A stretch of DNA of 25,807 nucleotides from Chlorella sp. KRBP (GCA_004335735.1 QAXK01003192.1:1-25807); one strand, 5' to 3'; counted from the first letter of the stretch, positions 14,886 to 22,928 are shown. Notes: generated by a model not told the origin, from the sequence alone. A program made the numbers and translations.

Positions 14886-15734
14886 TCAGAGCAGCACCGT
14901 GGAGAAGGCGCCCACCTCGCGGAAGCCGAGCCGCTCGTACGTGGCCCGCGCCGCGGTGTTGAAGTCGTTGACGTACAGGGAGACCACGGGGGCCGGGCCG
15001 AGCATCACCTGCTCGAGCACCGACGCGAGCATCGGCACGGCCAGGCCCTGCCCCCGCAGTCGCGGGGCCACCCAGACGCCCTGGAGCTGGGCGCAGCCGA
15101 GGGCCAGGCTGCCGATGTCGGTCTTGAAGACGACCTCGCCGTCCTCGACGACGACGTAGGTGTGGCCGCGGGAGACCAGCCCGGCGAGCGAGGCGCGGTA
15201 GCCGCGGCTGGAGCCCGAGTAGGGCCGGTAGCCGATCTCCGCGGTGAACATGTGCTCGGCCGCCGGCAGGACGAGGTCGACCTCGTCGGGGCGGGCGGGG
15301 CGGACCCGCTCGTCGAGCGCGATGCCGAGCGCCGACGGCGGCTCGTGCGCGACGAGGAGGGGCTGGTGCGCCCGCACGGAGCGCGGCAGCCCCCAGTGCG
15401 GCTCGAGGTGGGACCAGAGGCCCTCGACCTCCTCGCGCGGGCCGAAGACCGACGCGGCCCGTCCGCGCCAGCGTCGCAGCCGCTCGGCGAGGTGCGGCTG
15501 GTCGGCCACCGTCGTGCCGACGGGCACGACGTTGGCGCTGGCCCAGCACAGCGACCTCAGCTCGCCGTCCTCGCGGACCCCGAGGACCGACGCGAGGGAC
15601 CCCGTGCGCGAGCCCTCGAGGATGCGTGCCGCCACGAAGACACCCCGAGGGAGGTCGCGGGAGCACACCGCGAGAGCGGCGTCGCGGTCGGCGAGCGACA
15701 GTGGCCGGACCGGGGAGCGTGTGCGCAGCACCAC
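14886..15734 (-). CDS. GNAT acetyltransferase with DUF4081 N-terminus (IspG-linked)
   Basis: 282 residues. The N-terminal ~130 residues (LSLADRDAALAVCSRDLPRGVFVAARI) match the DUF4081 type. The C-terminal half is a GNAT domain, with the acetyl-CoA loop VWVAPRLRGQGLAVPML and the closing VSLYVNDFNTAARATYERLGFREVG. Proteins of this build sit beside ispG in many actinobacteria, including the Rv2867c position in Mycobacterium tuberculosis. The substrate is unknown. GTG 15734 starts 6 bp after the uridine-kinase-like gene's stop; a second GTG follows immediately. TAGG upstream gives a modest ribosome-binding site. Confidence 0.88.
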   Translation of the reverse strand: MVLRTRSPVRPLSLADRDAALAVCSRDLPRGVFVAARILEGSRTGSLASVLGVREDGELRSLCWASANVVPVGTTVADQPHLAERLRRWRGRAASVFGPREEVEGLWSHLEPHWGLPRSVRAHQPLLVAHEPPSALGIALDERVRPARPDEVDLVLPAAEHMFTAEIGYRPYSGSSRGYRASLAGLVSRGHTYVVVEDGEVVFKTDIGSLALGCAQLQGVWVAPRLRGQGLAVPMLASVLEQVMLGPAPVVSLYVNDFNTAARATYERLGFREVGAFSTVLL

Positions 15735-15740
15735 TACAGC

Positions 15741-16484
15741 CTAGGGCCGACGCGGCGCGAGGACGGTCCCCTCGCCGGGACGGGCACCGCGACGCCGGGT
15801 GTGGAGCAGCGGTCGTTCCAGGTCGGTGTTGTCCAGCACCCACGTCGCACGGACCTGAGGACGGACCTCGGCGAGGTAGAGCCGCTGCCCACCGACGTAC
15901 CGGGCGTTGGCCGCCGACCGTGGGTCGGCCTGCTCCGGTCCGACCGGCCCGAACCTCGCGTTGCCCCGCGGCAGCGAGACCTCGAACGGGACCTCGACCC
16001 ACAGGCTCGCGTCCCACAGACCGCAGAGGGTGGGCCGGTGGAGGAAGATCCCGTCGAGCAGGAGGATGGCGGCCGGCCCCCCGACGCGCGGCTCGACGGC
16101 GATCGTCCGGTCGGTCTCGACGTCGAAGACCGCGGGACGCCAGGGGTCCCCCCGCCGGAAGGCCTCCACCTCGCCACCGAGGGCGGCCTCGTCGTAGGAG
16201 TCGCGGTAGAACGTCTCGGGCGTGCGTCCGCGGGCGTACCGCTCGGCCCGCGGGCGGTGGAAGCCGTCGACCCCGGCGCGGTGCACCTCACGACGCCCGG
16301 CCAGGAGCAGCGCGAGCTCGCGGGCCAGCACGGTCTTGCCGGCACCGTCCACGCCGTCGAGTACCACCACGGCCCGCTCCCCCGGCCGCACGCCGAGCAC
16401 GAGGTCGGCCAGCCGGCCCAGCACATCGGCCCGGGCCCCGGAGGGCGCAGGCGGCTCGAAGGCGTCGAGACGGCCGGCGGTCAC
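15741..16484 (-). CDS. Uridine-kinase-like P-loop NTPase
   Basis: 247 residues. A Walker A motif GVDGAGKT lies at 44-51, preceded by a hydrophobic strand (RAVVVLD). Later elements fit the uridine kinase/phosphoribulokinase fold: VHRAGVDGFHRPRAERYARG for the substrate loop, ETFYRDSYDE, and ILLLDGIFLHRPTLCGLWDASLWVEVPFEVSLPRG. Nucleoside phosphorylation is likely but the exact substrate is unproven; many actinobacterial members are annotated only as uridine kinase family. It sits 4 bp after ispG and 6 bp before the DUF4081 GNAT, so it is co-transcribed. In the mycobacterial version of this neighbourhood as I recall it, the GNAT directly follows ispG, so this gene looks like an insertion. Confidence 0.85.
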   Translation of the reverse strand: MTAGRLDAFEPPAPSGARADVLGRLADLVLGVRPGERAVVVLDGVDGAGKTVLARELALLLAGRREVHRAGVDGFHRPRAERYARGRTPETFYRDSYDEAALGGEVEAFRRGDPWRPAVFDVETDRTIAVEPRVGGPAAILLLDGIFLHRPTLCGLWDASLWVEVPFEVSLPRGNARFGPVGPEQADPRSAANARYVGGQRLYLAEVRPQVRATWVLDNTDLERPLLHTRRRGARPGEGTVLAPRRP

Positions 16485-16488
16485 TGCC

Positions 16489-17649
16489 TCAGGAGACGGT
16501 GACGCTCGGGGCGCCCGCGGACTCCTCGTCCATCGGCTCGCCCATCTCCTCGGCGATCCGCATGGCCTCCTCGATGAGGGTCTCGACGATCTGGCTCTCC
16601 GGCACCGTCTTGATGACCTCGCCCTTGACGAAGATCTGGCCCTTGCCGTTGCCCGACGCGACCCCGAGGTCGGCCTCGCGGGCCTCCCCCGGCCCGTTGA
16701 CGACGCAGCCCATGACGGCGACGCGCAGCGGGACGGTCATCCCCTCGAGCCCGGCGGTCACCTCGTCGGCGAGCTTGTAGACGTCGACCTGGGCGCGGCC
16801 GCACGACGGGCACGACACGATCTCGAGCTTGCGGGGCCGCAGGTTCAGCGACTGGAGGATCTGGATGCCGACCTTGACCTCCTCGACCGGCGGGGCCGAG
16901 AGGGAGACGCGGATGGTGTCGCCGATGCCCTGGGAGAGCAGCGCCCCGAAGGCGGTGGCGGACTTGATGGTCCCCTGGAACGCCGGGCCGGCCTCGGTGA
17001 CCCCGAGGTGCAGCGGCCAGTCGCCGCGCTCGGCGAGCAGCTGGTAGGCCTTGACCATGACGACCGGGTCGTTGTGCTTGACCGAGATCTTGAAGTCGTG
17101 GAAGTCGTGCTCCTCGAAGAGGCTCGCCTCCCAGACGGCCGACTCCACGAGCGCCTCGGCGGTCGGCTTGCCGTACTTCTCGAGGAGCCGCTTGTCGAGG
17201 GACCCGGCGTTGACGCCGATCCGGATGGAGACCCCGGCCTCCTTGGCCCGGCGGGCGATCTCGCCGACCTGGTCATCGAACTGGCGGATGTTGCCCGGGT
17301 TGACGCGCACGGCGGCGCACCCGGCGTCGATGGCCGCGTAGACGTACTTCGGCTGGAAGTGGATGTCGGCGATGACCGGGATCTGCGACTTCTGCGCGAT
17401 GGCCGGCAGCGCCTCGGCGTCGTCCTGGCTCGGGCACGCGACGCGCACGATGTCGCAGCCGGCGGCGGTGAGCTCGGCGATCTGCTGGAGCGTGGCGTTG
17501 ATGTCGGTGGTCGGCGTCGTGGTCATCGACTGCACGGAGACGGGGGCGTCGCCACCGACCTCGACCTTGCCGACGCGGATCTTCCGGCTGACCCGCCGGG
17601 GCGCGATGACGGGCGGGGGCGCAGCGGGCATACCGAGGGAGACGGACAT
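16489..17649 (-). CDS. ispG: 4-hydroxy-3-methylbut-2-enyl diphosphate synthase (IspG/GcpE)
   Basis: 386 residues, normal for the short bacterial form. It converts MEcPP to HMBPP in the MEP isoprenoid pathway using a 4Fe-4S cluster. Cluster ligands are visible: Cys280 and Cys283 (SCPSCGRAQ), Cys315 in MGCVVNGPGE and the fourth ligand Glu322. The N-terminal TIM-barrel has VSVQSMTTTPTTDINATLQQI, VRVACPSQDDAEALPAI, PVIADIHFQPKYVYAAIDAG and VRVNPGNI. ATG 17649 is the only good start, but its G-rich ribosome-binding site lies inside a hairpin (17651-17678). Co-located with dxr, the second MEP enzyme, and with rip1. Electron donors for the cluster are not in this window. Confidence 0.97.
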   Translation of the reverse strand: MSVSLGMPAAPPPVIAPRRVSRKIRVGKVEVGGDAPVSVQSMTTTPTTDINATLQQIAELTAAGCDIVRVACPSQDDAEALPAIAQKSQIPVIADIHFQPKYVYAAIDAGCAAVRVNPGNIRQFDDQVGEIARRAKEAGVSIRIGVNAGSLDKRLLEKYGKPTAEALVESAVWEASLFEEHDFHDFKISVKHNDPVVMVKAYQLLAERGDWPLHLGVTEAGPAFQGTIKSATAFGALLSQGIGDTIRVSLSAPPVEEVKVGIQILQSLNLRPRKLEIVSCPSCGRAQVDVYKLADEVTAGLEGMTVPLRVAVMGCVVNGPGEAREADLGVASGNGKGQIFVKGEVIKTVPESQIVETLIEEAMRIAEEMGEPMDEESAGAPSVTVS

Positions 17650-17650
17650 G

Positions 17651-17678
17651 CCCCCAGCCTACGGCGCGAGGCTGGGGG
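17651..17678 (-). promoter_or_regulatory. Hairpin covering the ispG ribosome-binding site
   Basis: CCCCCAGCCT (17651-17660) and AGGCTGGGGG (17669-17678) are a perfect 10-bp inverted repeat with an 8-nt loop, lying in the 49-bp rip1-ispG gap. On the minus strand the 3' arm ends one base before the ispG ATG, so the GGGGG Shine-Dalgarno is fully paired. It could be a terminator for rip1, a translational switch for ispG, or both. Confidence 0.6.
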
Positions 17679-17698
17679 TTCCCTCAACGCCCGGGCGC

Positions 17699-19060
17699 TC
17701 AGCCGCCGAGGTTCACCGGGTTGACGAAGTCGGCGTAGATGAGCAGCGCGGACACCCCGATGAGGACGATCGCGACGGAGTACGCGAGCGGCAGCGCCTT
17801 GGCGACGTCGACGAACCCGGGGTCCGGGCGGCCGCGCAGGCGGGCCCATCCCCGCTTGGTGCCCTCCCACAGGGCCCCGGCCACGTGCCCGCCGTCGAGC
17901 GGCAGCAGCGGGACGAGGTTGAAGACGAAGAGCATGATGTTCAGGCCGGCGAGCAGCGTGAGCAGGGTCCACAGCTTGTCGCCGAGGCTCTCGCCGAAGA
18001 TGCGGTCGTACTTGCCGGAGCCGACGTCACCGGCGACCCGGCCGACCCCGACGACCGACATCGGGCTGTCGACCTCGCGCTCGGCGCCGCCGAAGGCCGC
18101 GTTCCACACTCCCCCGAGGCGCTGGGGGATGTGCGCCAGCGCCGAGGCCGTCCGCGCCGTGTAGTCCCACACGATGCCCGGCACTGCGGTGATCGGCTGG
18201 GTCTCGTAGGCCAGCGGTGCCTGGGGGCCGATGCCGATGAACCCCGCCTCGGTCGTCCGCGGGTTGCCGGCGTCGTCGAGGACGGCGTTGCCGGCGTCGT
18301 CGAGGACCGTGACGGTGTTGCGGATCGGGGTGACCGAGAGGGTCAGCGGCTGCCCGTCGCGCTCGACGACGACCGGGACGGCGCGGCCCGCCGCCGGGCG
18401 GATGAGCTCGGGGACGTCCCGCGTCGTCTCGACCGGGCTCCCCGCGATCGAGACGAGCCGGTCGCCGGGCCGGATGCCGGCGGCCAGCGCCGGGCTCGGG
18501 GGCAGGCCGGCGCACGAGGTCTTGGCCGCCGCCTCGGTGGCCGGGGCGACGCACGTGGAGACCGTGCCCACCTCGGCGCCCCGCTGCGGGGTGAGCACGC
18601 CGTGGACGGTGACGAGGAGGGTGAGCAGCACGACCCCGATGAGGAGGTTCATCAGCGGGCCGCCGAGCATGACGACGACCTTCTTGGCGACGGGGAGCCG
18701 GTAGAACACGCGGTCCTCGTCGCCGGGGCGGATCTCCTCGAGGCTGGCGGCGCGGGCCTCGTCCACCAGCTGGCTGAACCGGCCGGTGCTCGACGCCCGG
18801 AGCTTCCCGTCGTCGCCGGGCCGGGGCGGGAACATCCCGATCATCCGGATGTAGCCGCCGAGCGGGATCGCCTTGACGCCGTACTCGGTCTCGCCGCGGG
18901 TGCGCGACCAGATCGTCGGGCCGAAGCCGACCATGTACTGGGTGACGCGGACGCCGAAGCGCTTGGCGGGGACGAGGTGCCCGACCTCGTGGAGGGCGAT
19001 CGAGAGCGCCACCCCCACGGCCATGAAGAGCACACCGAGCACGAACGCCACCGTGGTCAC
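17699..19060 (-). CDS. rip1: RseP/Rip1-type site-2 metalloprotease
   Basis: 453 residues. This membrane-embedded zinc protease cuts anti-sigma factors and other membrane proteins within the bilayer. The active-site HEVGH is at residues 24-28 in the first helix. The second zinc-binding motif is in PLLPLDGGHV (Asp389), followed by the C-terminal helix. A PDZ domain lies between (about 190-265, SPALAAGIRPGDRLVSIAGSPVETT). Helices flank the PDZ at about 140-165 and 365-395. GTG 19060 overlaps the dxr stop as GTGA, and the first hydrophobic helix begins right there; a longer frame from 19129 would add a non-hydrophobic N-terminus. The dxr-rip1-ispG order matches M. tuberculosis (Rv2870c-Rv2868c). 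An 8-residue tandem repeat (VLDDAGN) follows the PDZ domain. Confidence 0.94.
   Translation of the reverse strand: MTTVAFVLGVLFMAVGVALSIALHEVGHLVPAKRFGVRVTQYMVGFGPTIWSRTRGETEYGVKAIPLGGYIRMIGMFPPRPGDDGKLRASSTGRFSQLVDEARAASLEEIRPGDEDRVFYRLPVAKKVVVMLGGPLMNLLIGVVLLTLLVTVHGVLTPQRGAEVGTVSTCVAPATEAAAKTSCAGLPPSPALAAGIRPGDRLVSIAGSPVETTRDVPELIRPAAGRAVPVVVERDGQPLTLSVTPIRNTVTVLDDAGNAVLDDAGNPRTTEAGFIGIGPQAPLAYETQPITAVPGIVWDYTARTASALAHIPQRLGGVWNAAFGGAEREVDSPMSVVGVGRVAGDVGSGKYDRIFGESLGDKLWTLLTLLAGLNIMLFVFNLVPLLPLDGGHVAGALWEGTKRGWARLRGRPDPGFVDVAKALPLAYSVAIVLIGVSALLIYADFVNPVNLGG
18263..18310. repeat. 24-bp tandem duplication inside rip1
   Basis: Two adjacent 24-bp units (18263-18286 and 18287-18310) share 21 consecutive identical bases. 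They encode VLDDAGNA and VLDDAGNP on the minus strand. The repeat is in frame and lies in the extracytoplasmic segment just after the PDZ domain, so it lengthens a loop without breaking the protein. Confidence 0.9.
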
Positions 19061-20277
19061 CGGCTGCCTCCCTGGGTCTGGACCGTCTGCGTGCCGCCGA
19101 GCAGGGCCCGGGCACGCTCTCGTGCCCACCGGTCGGCGGCGAGCACCGACTCAACGCTCGAGGCGTCGAGTTCGATCCCATTGTCCCTCGTCGTGTCCTG
19201 GTGCGCCTCCACGACGCGTTCCACGGTGTCGACGATGTCGAGGAAGCCGATCCGGCCGTCGTGGAAGGCGTCGACGCACACCTCGTTGGCCGCGTTGTAG
19301 ACGGCCGGGAAGGTCCCGCCGGCCCGGCCCACCTGCCGGGCCAGGCGCACCGCCGGGAACGCGTCGTCGTCGAGCGGGTGGAACTCCCAGGACTGCGCCC
19401 GCGACCAGTCGCACGGCACGTCGACGTCCTCGAGGCGCTCCGGCCAGGACAGGCCGAGGCCGATGGGCACGAGCATCCGTGGGGGCCCGAGCTGGGCGAT
19501 GGTCGAGCCGTCGTGGAACTCGACCATCGAGTGGATCTGCTGCTGCGGGTGGACGACGACGTCGATCCGGTCGAACGGCACGTCGAAGAGCAGGTGGGCC
19601 TCGATGACCTCCAGGCCCTTGTTGACGAGGGTCGCGGAGTTCGTCGTGATGACCCGGCCCATCGAGAAGTTCGGGTGGGCCAGGGCCTGCTCGGGCGTGA
19701 CGTCGGTGAGCTCGGCGCGCGAGCGCCCGCGGAACGGCCCGCCGCTGGCCGTGACGACGAGCCGGCGCACCTCGCTCGCCCGGCCGCCGCGCAGCGACTG
19801 GGCGATGGCGCTGTGCTCGGAGTCGACCGGCACGATCTGGTCGGGGGCGGCCGCAGCCCGCACCAGCGGGCCACCGACGATGAGCGACTCCTTGTTGGCC
19901 AGCGCCAGGACCGACCCGGCCCCGAGGGCGGCCAGCGTGGGGCGCAACCCGATCGAGCCGGTGATGCCGTTGAGGACGACGTCGGCGCCGCACCCCGCGG
20001 CCTCGGTGGCGGCGTCGTCCCCGACGACCACCTCGGGCCGGTACGAGGCGTCGCCGGACGCGGCGGCGACGGCCGCGCGCAGCTCCTCGGCGCTCCCCCG
20101 CGCGGCCGCGACGAGCGGGGCACGGGTGGCGGCCGCCTGCTCGGCGAGCAGGCCGGTGTTGCCGCCGGCCGAGAGCGCGACGACGCGGAAGCGGTCGGGG
20201 TGGGCGGCGACGACCTCGAGGGCCTGGGTGCCGATCGAGCCGGTGGACCCGAGGACGGCGACGGTACGGACGGTCAC
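19057..20277 (-). CDS. dxr: 1-deoxy-D-xylulose 5-phosphate reductoisomerase
   Basis: 406 residues. It turns DXP into MEP with NADPH, the first committed step of the MEP pathway and the target of fosmidomycin. Visible motifs: the NADPH-binding GSTGSIGTQALEV at the N-terminus, LANKESLIVGG, the metal/substrate block VDSEHSAI, ASGGPFRG, and HPNFSMGRVITTNSATLVNKGLEVIEAHLLFD. I choose GTG 20277 because AGGA (20286-20289 on this strand) is 8 nt upstream; the ATG at 20286 is in frame but touches that AGGA. A still longer frame reaches 20442, but the extra residues are Arg/Ser-rich shadow of the next gene. Its stop overlaps the rip1 start. Confidence 0.96.
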   Translation of the reverse strand: MTVRTVAVLGSTGSIGTQALEVVAAHPDRFRVVALSAGGNTGLLAEQAAATRAPLVAAARGSAEELRAAVAAASGDASYRPEVVVGDDAATEAAGCGADVVLNGITGSIGLRPTLAALGAGSVLALANKESLIVGGPLVRAAAAPDQIVPVDSEHSAIAQSLRGGRASEVRRLVVTASGGPFRGRSRAELTDVTPEQALAHPNFSMGRVITTNSATLVNKGLEVIEAHLLFDVPFDRIDVVVHPQQQIHSMVEFHDGSTIAQLGPPRMLVPIGLGLSWPERLEDVDVPCDWSRAQSWEFHPLDDDAFPAVRLARQVGRAGGTFPAVYNAANEVCVDAFHDGRIGFLDIVDTVERVVEAHQDTTRDNGIELDASSVESVLAADRWARERARALLGGTQTVQTQGGSR

Positions 20278-20329
20278 GCCGACCATCCTGCCGCACCCGT
20301 GCGACGGGACGGACGGGGCCCGGACCCGG

Positions 20330-21376
20330 TCAGGAGGTGAACACCCGCTCCTCGATGAGGCGCTCGGACACCATGCGCACCTGCGGCCGGTACCGCCCGT
20401 GCTCGAAGTCCTTCTCGACCTCGAGCTCGACCTGGCCACCACCGAAGCGGTTCTTCTCGACCGAGATGATGACCCAGCGCCGGTAGATCTTCGCCGCGTT
20501 GAGGTCGTAGGTGAGGTGCTCGCGGGCGACGATGTTCTCCTTGGTCTGGAGGATGAGCACGATGTCGGCCTCGTAGGCCAGCGCGCTCGAGCCCCGCAGG
20601 TCGCGGGTGCGCATGCGGTGCCCGGCGCCGAGCCCCTCGCGGTCGGCCGCCGAGATGGCCAGGACCGGGCACTCGAGCTCCATCGCGAGCTCCTTGAGGG
20701 TCTCGGTGACGAAGGTGACCCGGGTCGTCTCGTCGGCGGTGCCCTCGATCCCGTCGACAGGGATCTTCTGGAGGTAGTCGACGAGCACGAGCGGCGGCTC
20801 GCCGGTGGCGTCGGCGACGGCCGCGACGGTGGAAGCGATCTGCGCGATCGTCGTCATCCGGTTGGCCTCGACGATGTGCAGGCGGTCCGAGTACTTCTCG
20901 ATGGTCATCAGCGCGTCCATGCCGTACGCGAGCCCGCGCATGGCCGACCCGAGGCCGCGGCGGTCGGGGTCCTCGGCCTCGAGGACGGCACGGAAGGCCC
21001 GCACGTCGGCGGCGGGGACCATCGGGTCGTCGTCGCGGTCGGCGGCGGTCGCGGCCTCCAGCCCGAGGAGGCGCTGGATGAGGGAGGCGGCGGTCAGCTC
21101 GAAGGAGAAGACGACGGCGTGCCGGCCGGCGACGACGGCGTTGCGCATGACCTGCATCGCGAAGGTCGTCTTGCCCGCACCCTCGGTGCCGGCGAGGAGC
21201 ACGAGCTCGCCGGAGCGCAGGCCGCCGCCGAAGGTCGTGTCGAGCAGGTCGAACCCGGTCGGCCAGACGGTCGCGCCGGGGCGGGCGCCCAGGCGCAGGG
21301 CCTCGTCGGTGTCGTCGAGGAAGGAGCGCACGGACCGCTGCCGGTCCGGGCGCTCGGAGTGGCGGGCCCGGCTCAT
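20330..21376 (-). CDS. DnaB-C-terminal-like RecA-fold ATPase (no primase-binding N-domain)
   Basis: 348 residues. It aligns by eye with the ATPase half of replicative DnaB helicases: the WPTGFDLLDTTFGGGLRSGELVLLAGTEGAGKTTFAMQVMRNAV opening with Walker A at 63-71, VVFSFELTAASLIQRLLGLEA, Walker B PLVLVDYLQKI, and the DLRGSSALAYEADIVLIL segment that recalls the DnaB DNA-binding loop. The helical DnaB N-terminal domain that contacts primase is absent; only about 35 residues precede the core. So it is not the main replicative helicase. It may be a solitary helicase-like or regulatory ATPase, and its role is unknown. ATG 21376 has no clear Shine-Dalgarno, so a leaderless start is possible. It lies alone between the gabD terminator and dxr. 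Confidence 0.88.
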   Translation of the reverse strand: MSRARHSERPDRQRSVRSFLDDTDEALRLGARPGATVWPTGFDLLDTTFGGGLRSGELVLLAGTEGAGKTTFAMQVMRNAVVAGRHAVVFSFELTAASLIQRLLGLEAATAADRDDDPMVPAADVRAFRAVLEAEDPDRRGLGSAMRGLAYGMDALMTIEKYSDRLHIVEANRMTTIAQIASTVAAVADATGEPPLVLVDYLQKIPVDGIEGTADETTRVTFVTETLKELAMELECPVLAISAADREGLGAGHRMRTRDLRGSSALAYEADIVLILQTKENIVAREHLTYDLNAAKIYRRWVIISVEKNRFGGGQVELEVEKDFEHGRYRPQVRMVSERLIEERVFTS

Positions 21377-21453
21377 GGAGCCAGTGCACCACTCCCGTCC
21401 CACGCGGCGCACGCCGTCGAGGCGGATCCTGTCCCTTCGGCCGACCCTCCTGG

Positions 21454-21467
21454 CCCCTCCGAAGGGG
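21454..21467 (-). terminator. Hairpin with TCGG loop after the gabD-type gene
   Basis: On the minus strand CCCCT-TCGG-AGGGG forms a 5-bp stem with a tight 4-nt loop. It lies directly after the stop codon (21468-21470), a likely end of the polyamine-type operon. No T-tract. Confidence 0.45.
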
Positions 21468-22928
21468 TCAGAGGGCGATGCCGACGTACTTGACCTCGAG
21501 GTACTCCTCGATGCCCTCGAAGCCGCCCTCGCGCCCGAACCCGGACTGCTTGACGCCACCGAAGGGCGCGGCGGGGTTCGAGACGATGCCGGTGTTGACG
21601 CCGACCATGCCGAACTCCAGGGCCTCGGCGACCCGCAGCACACGGGCGTTGTCGCGGGTGAAGACGTAGCCGACGAGCCCGTACTCGGTGGAGTTGGCGC
21701 GCGCGACGGCGTCGGACTCGTCGCGGAAGGTGGCGACGGGCGCGACCGGGCCGAAGATCTCCTCGGTGAGGCAGCGGGCGCCGTCGGGGACGTCGGTGAG
21801 GACCGTGGGCTCGTAGAAGTGGCCGCGGCCGGGGATCGGCGAGCCGCCGGTGAGCACCGTGGCGCCGCGGCCGACCGCGTCCTCGACGAGCTCGTGGACG
21901 CCGGCCCGGGCCTTCTCGGTGATGAGCGGCCCGACGTCGACGCCCTTCTTCGTCCCCTTGCCGACGACGAGGGCGCCCATCCGCCGCGCGAGCTTCGAGG
22001 AGAACTCCTCGGCGACGTCCTCGTGGACGAAGAAGCGGTTGGCGGCGGTGCACGCCTCGCCGATGTTGCGCATCTTGGCGAGCATCGCGCCCTCGACGGC
22101 GGCGTCGACGTCGGCGTCCTCGAAGACGATGAACGGCGCGTTGCCACCGAGCTCCATCGAGAGGCGGAGCAGCTGCTCGGCGGACTGCTCGACGAGCACC
22201 TTGCCGACGGCCGTCGACCCCGTGAAGGTCAGCTTGCGCAGCCGCGGGTCGCGGATGACCGGCTCGCAGACGGCACCCGAGTGGGTGGTGGTGACGACGT
22301 TGAGGACGCCGTCGGGGAGCCCGCACTCCTGGAGCACCTCGGCGAGCAGGAGCATCGTCAGCGGCGTCTCGGCCGCCGGCTTGACGACCATCGTGCAGCC
22401 CGCGGCGATCGCCGGGCCGATCTTGCGGGTGCCCATCGCGAGCGGGAAGTTCCAGGGCGTGATCATCAGGGTCGGGCCGACCGGCTGGGCCATCGTCACG
22501 AGCCGGGTCGCGCCGTTCGGCGCCGTGGAGTACCGGCCGTGGATGCGCACGGCCTCCTCGGAGAACCAGCGGAAGAACTCGGCGCCGTAGGTGACCTCGC
22601 CCCGGGCCTCGGCGAGGGTCTTGCCCATCTCGAGGGTCATGAGCATCGCGAACTCGTCGGCGCGCGCGGTGACCGCCTCGAAGGCGGACCGGAGGATCTC
22701 GCCGCGGTCGCGGGGCGCCGTGGCGGCCCACGAAGCGCGGGCGGCGTCGGCGGCGGCCAGCGCCGCGAGGCCGTCCTCGGGGGTGCCGTCGGCACAGGTG
22801 GTCAGCGTGCCGCCGGTGGCGGGGTCGTGGACGTCGAAGCGCTCACCGCCACTCGCCTCGCGCCACGTCCCGCCGATGAGCAGGCCCGTGGGGAGCGAGT
22901 CGATGAGTGCCTTCTGGGTGGTGGCCAT
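21468..22928 (-). CDS. gabD: NAD(P)-dependent succinate-semialdehyde-type dehydrogenase
   Basis: 486 residues, close to E. coli GabD. Members oxidise succinate semialdehyde (from GABA) to succinate. Aldehyde dehydrogenase features: PWNFPLAMGTRKIGPAIAAGCTMVVKPAAETPLT for cofactor binding, TFTGSTAVGK, Glu259 in SMELGGNAPFIVF, the catalytic Cys293 in NIGEACTAANRF, and the C-terminal EEIFGPVAPV and PFGGVKQSGFGREGG blocks. The SELGG-to-Cys spacing is normal. ATG 22928 has GAGAGGA 7 nt upstream. The gene follows the saccharopine-dehydrogenase-like gene by 25 bp and is downstream of potBC, which supports a role in polyamine or GABA breakdown. Related semialdehyde substrates such as glutarate semialdehyde are not excluded. 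Confidence 0.9.
   Translation of the reverse strand: MATTQKALIDSLPTGLLIGGTWREASGGERFDVHDPATGGTLTTCADGTPEDGLAALAAADAARASWAATAPRDRGEILRSAFEAVTARADEFAMLMTLEMGKTLAEARGEVTYGAEFFRWFSEEAVRIHGRYSTAPNGATRLVTMAQPVGPTLMITPWNFPLAMGTRKIGPAIAAGCTMVVKPAAETPLTMLLLAEVLQECGLPDGVLNVVTTTHSGAVCEPVIRDPRLRKLTFTGSTAVGKVLVEQSAEQLLRLSMELGGNAPFIVFEDADVDAAVEGAMLAKMRNIGEACTAANRFFVHEDVAEEFSSKLARRMGALVVGKGTKKGVDVGPLITEKARAGVHELVEDAVGRGATVLTGGSPIPGRGHFYEPTVLTDVPDGARCLTEEIFGPVAPVATFRDESDAVARANSTEYGLVGYVFTRDNARVLRVAEALEFGMVGVNTGIVSNPAAPFGGVKQSGFGREGGFEGIEEYLEVKYVGIAL

Noticed and set aside
14886..15734. Frame from 16017 to 14869 covering the GNAT and kinase region as one protein
   Set aside because: It is out of frame with both motif-bearing proteins and its translation is Arg/Pro-rich.
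20277..20442. Longer N-terminus for Dxr
   Set aside because: The extra residues are Arg/Ser-rich, overlap the DnaB-like gene, and place the NADPH-binding GSTGSIG far from its usual N-terminal position.
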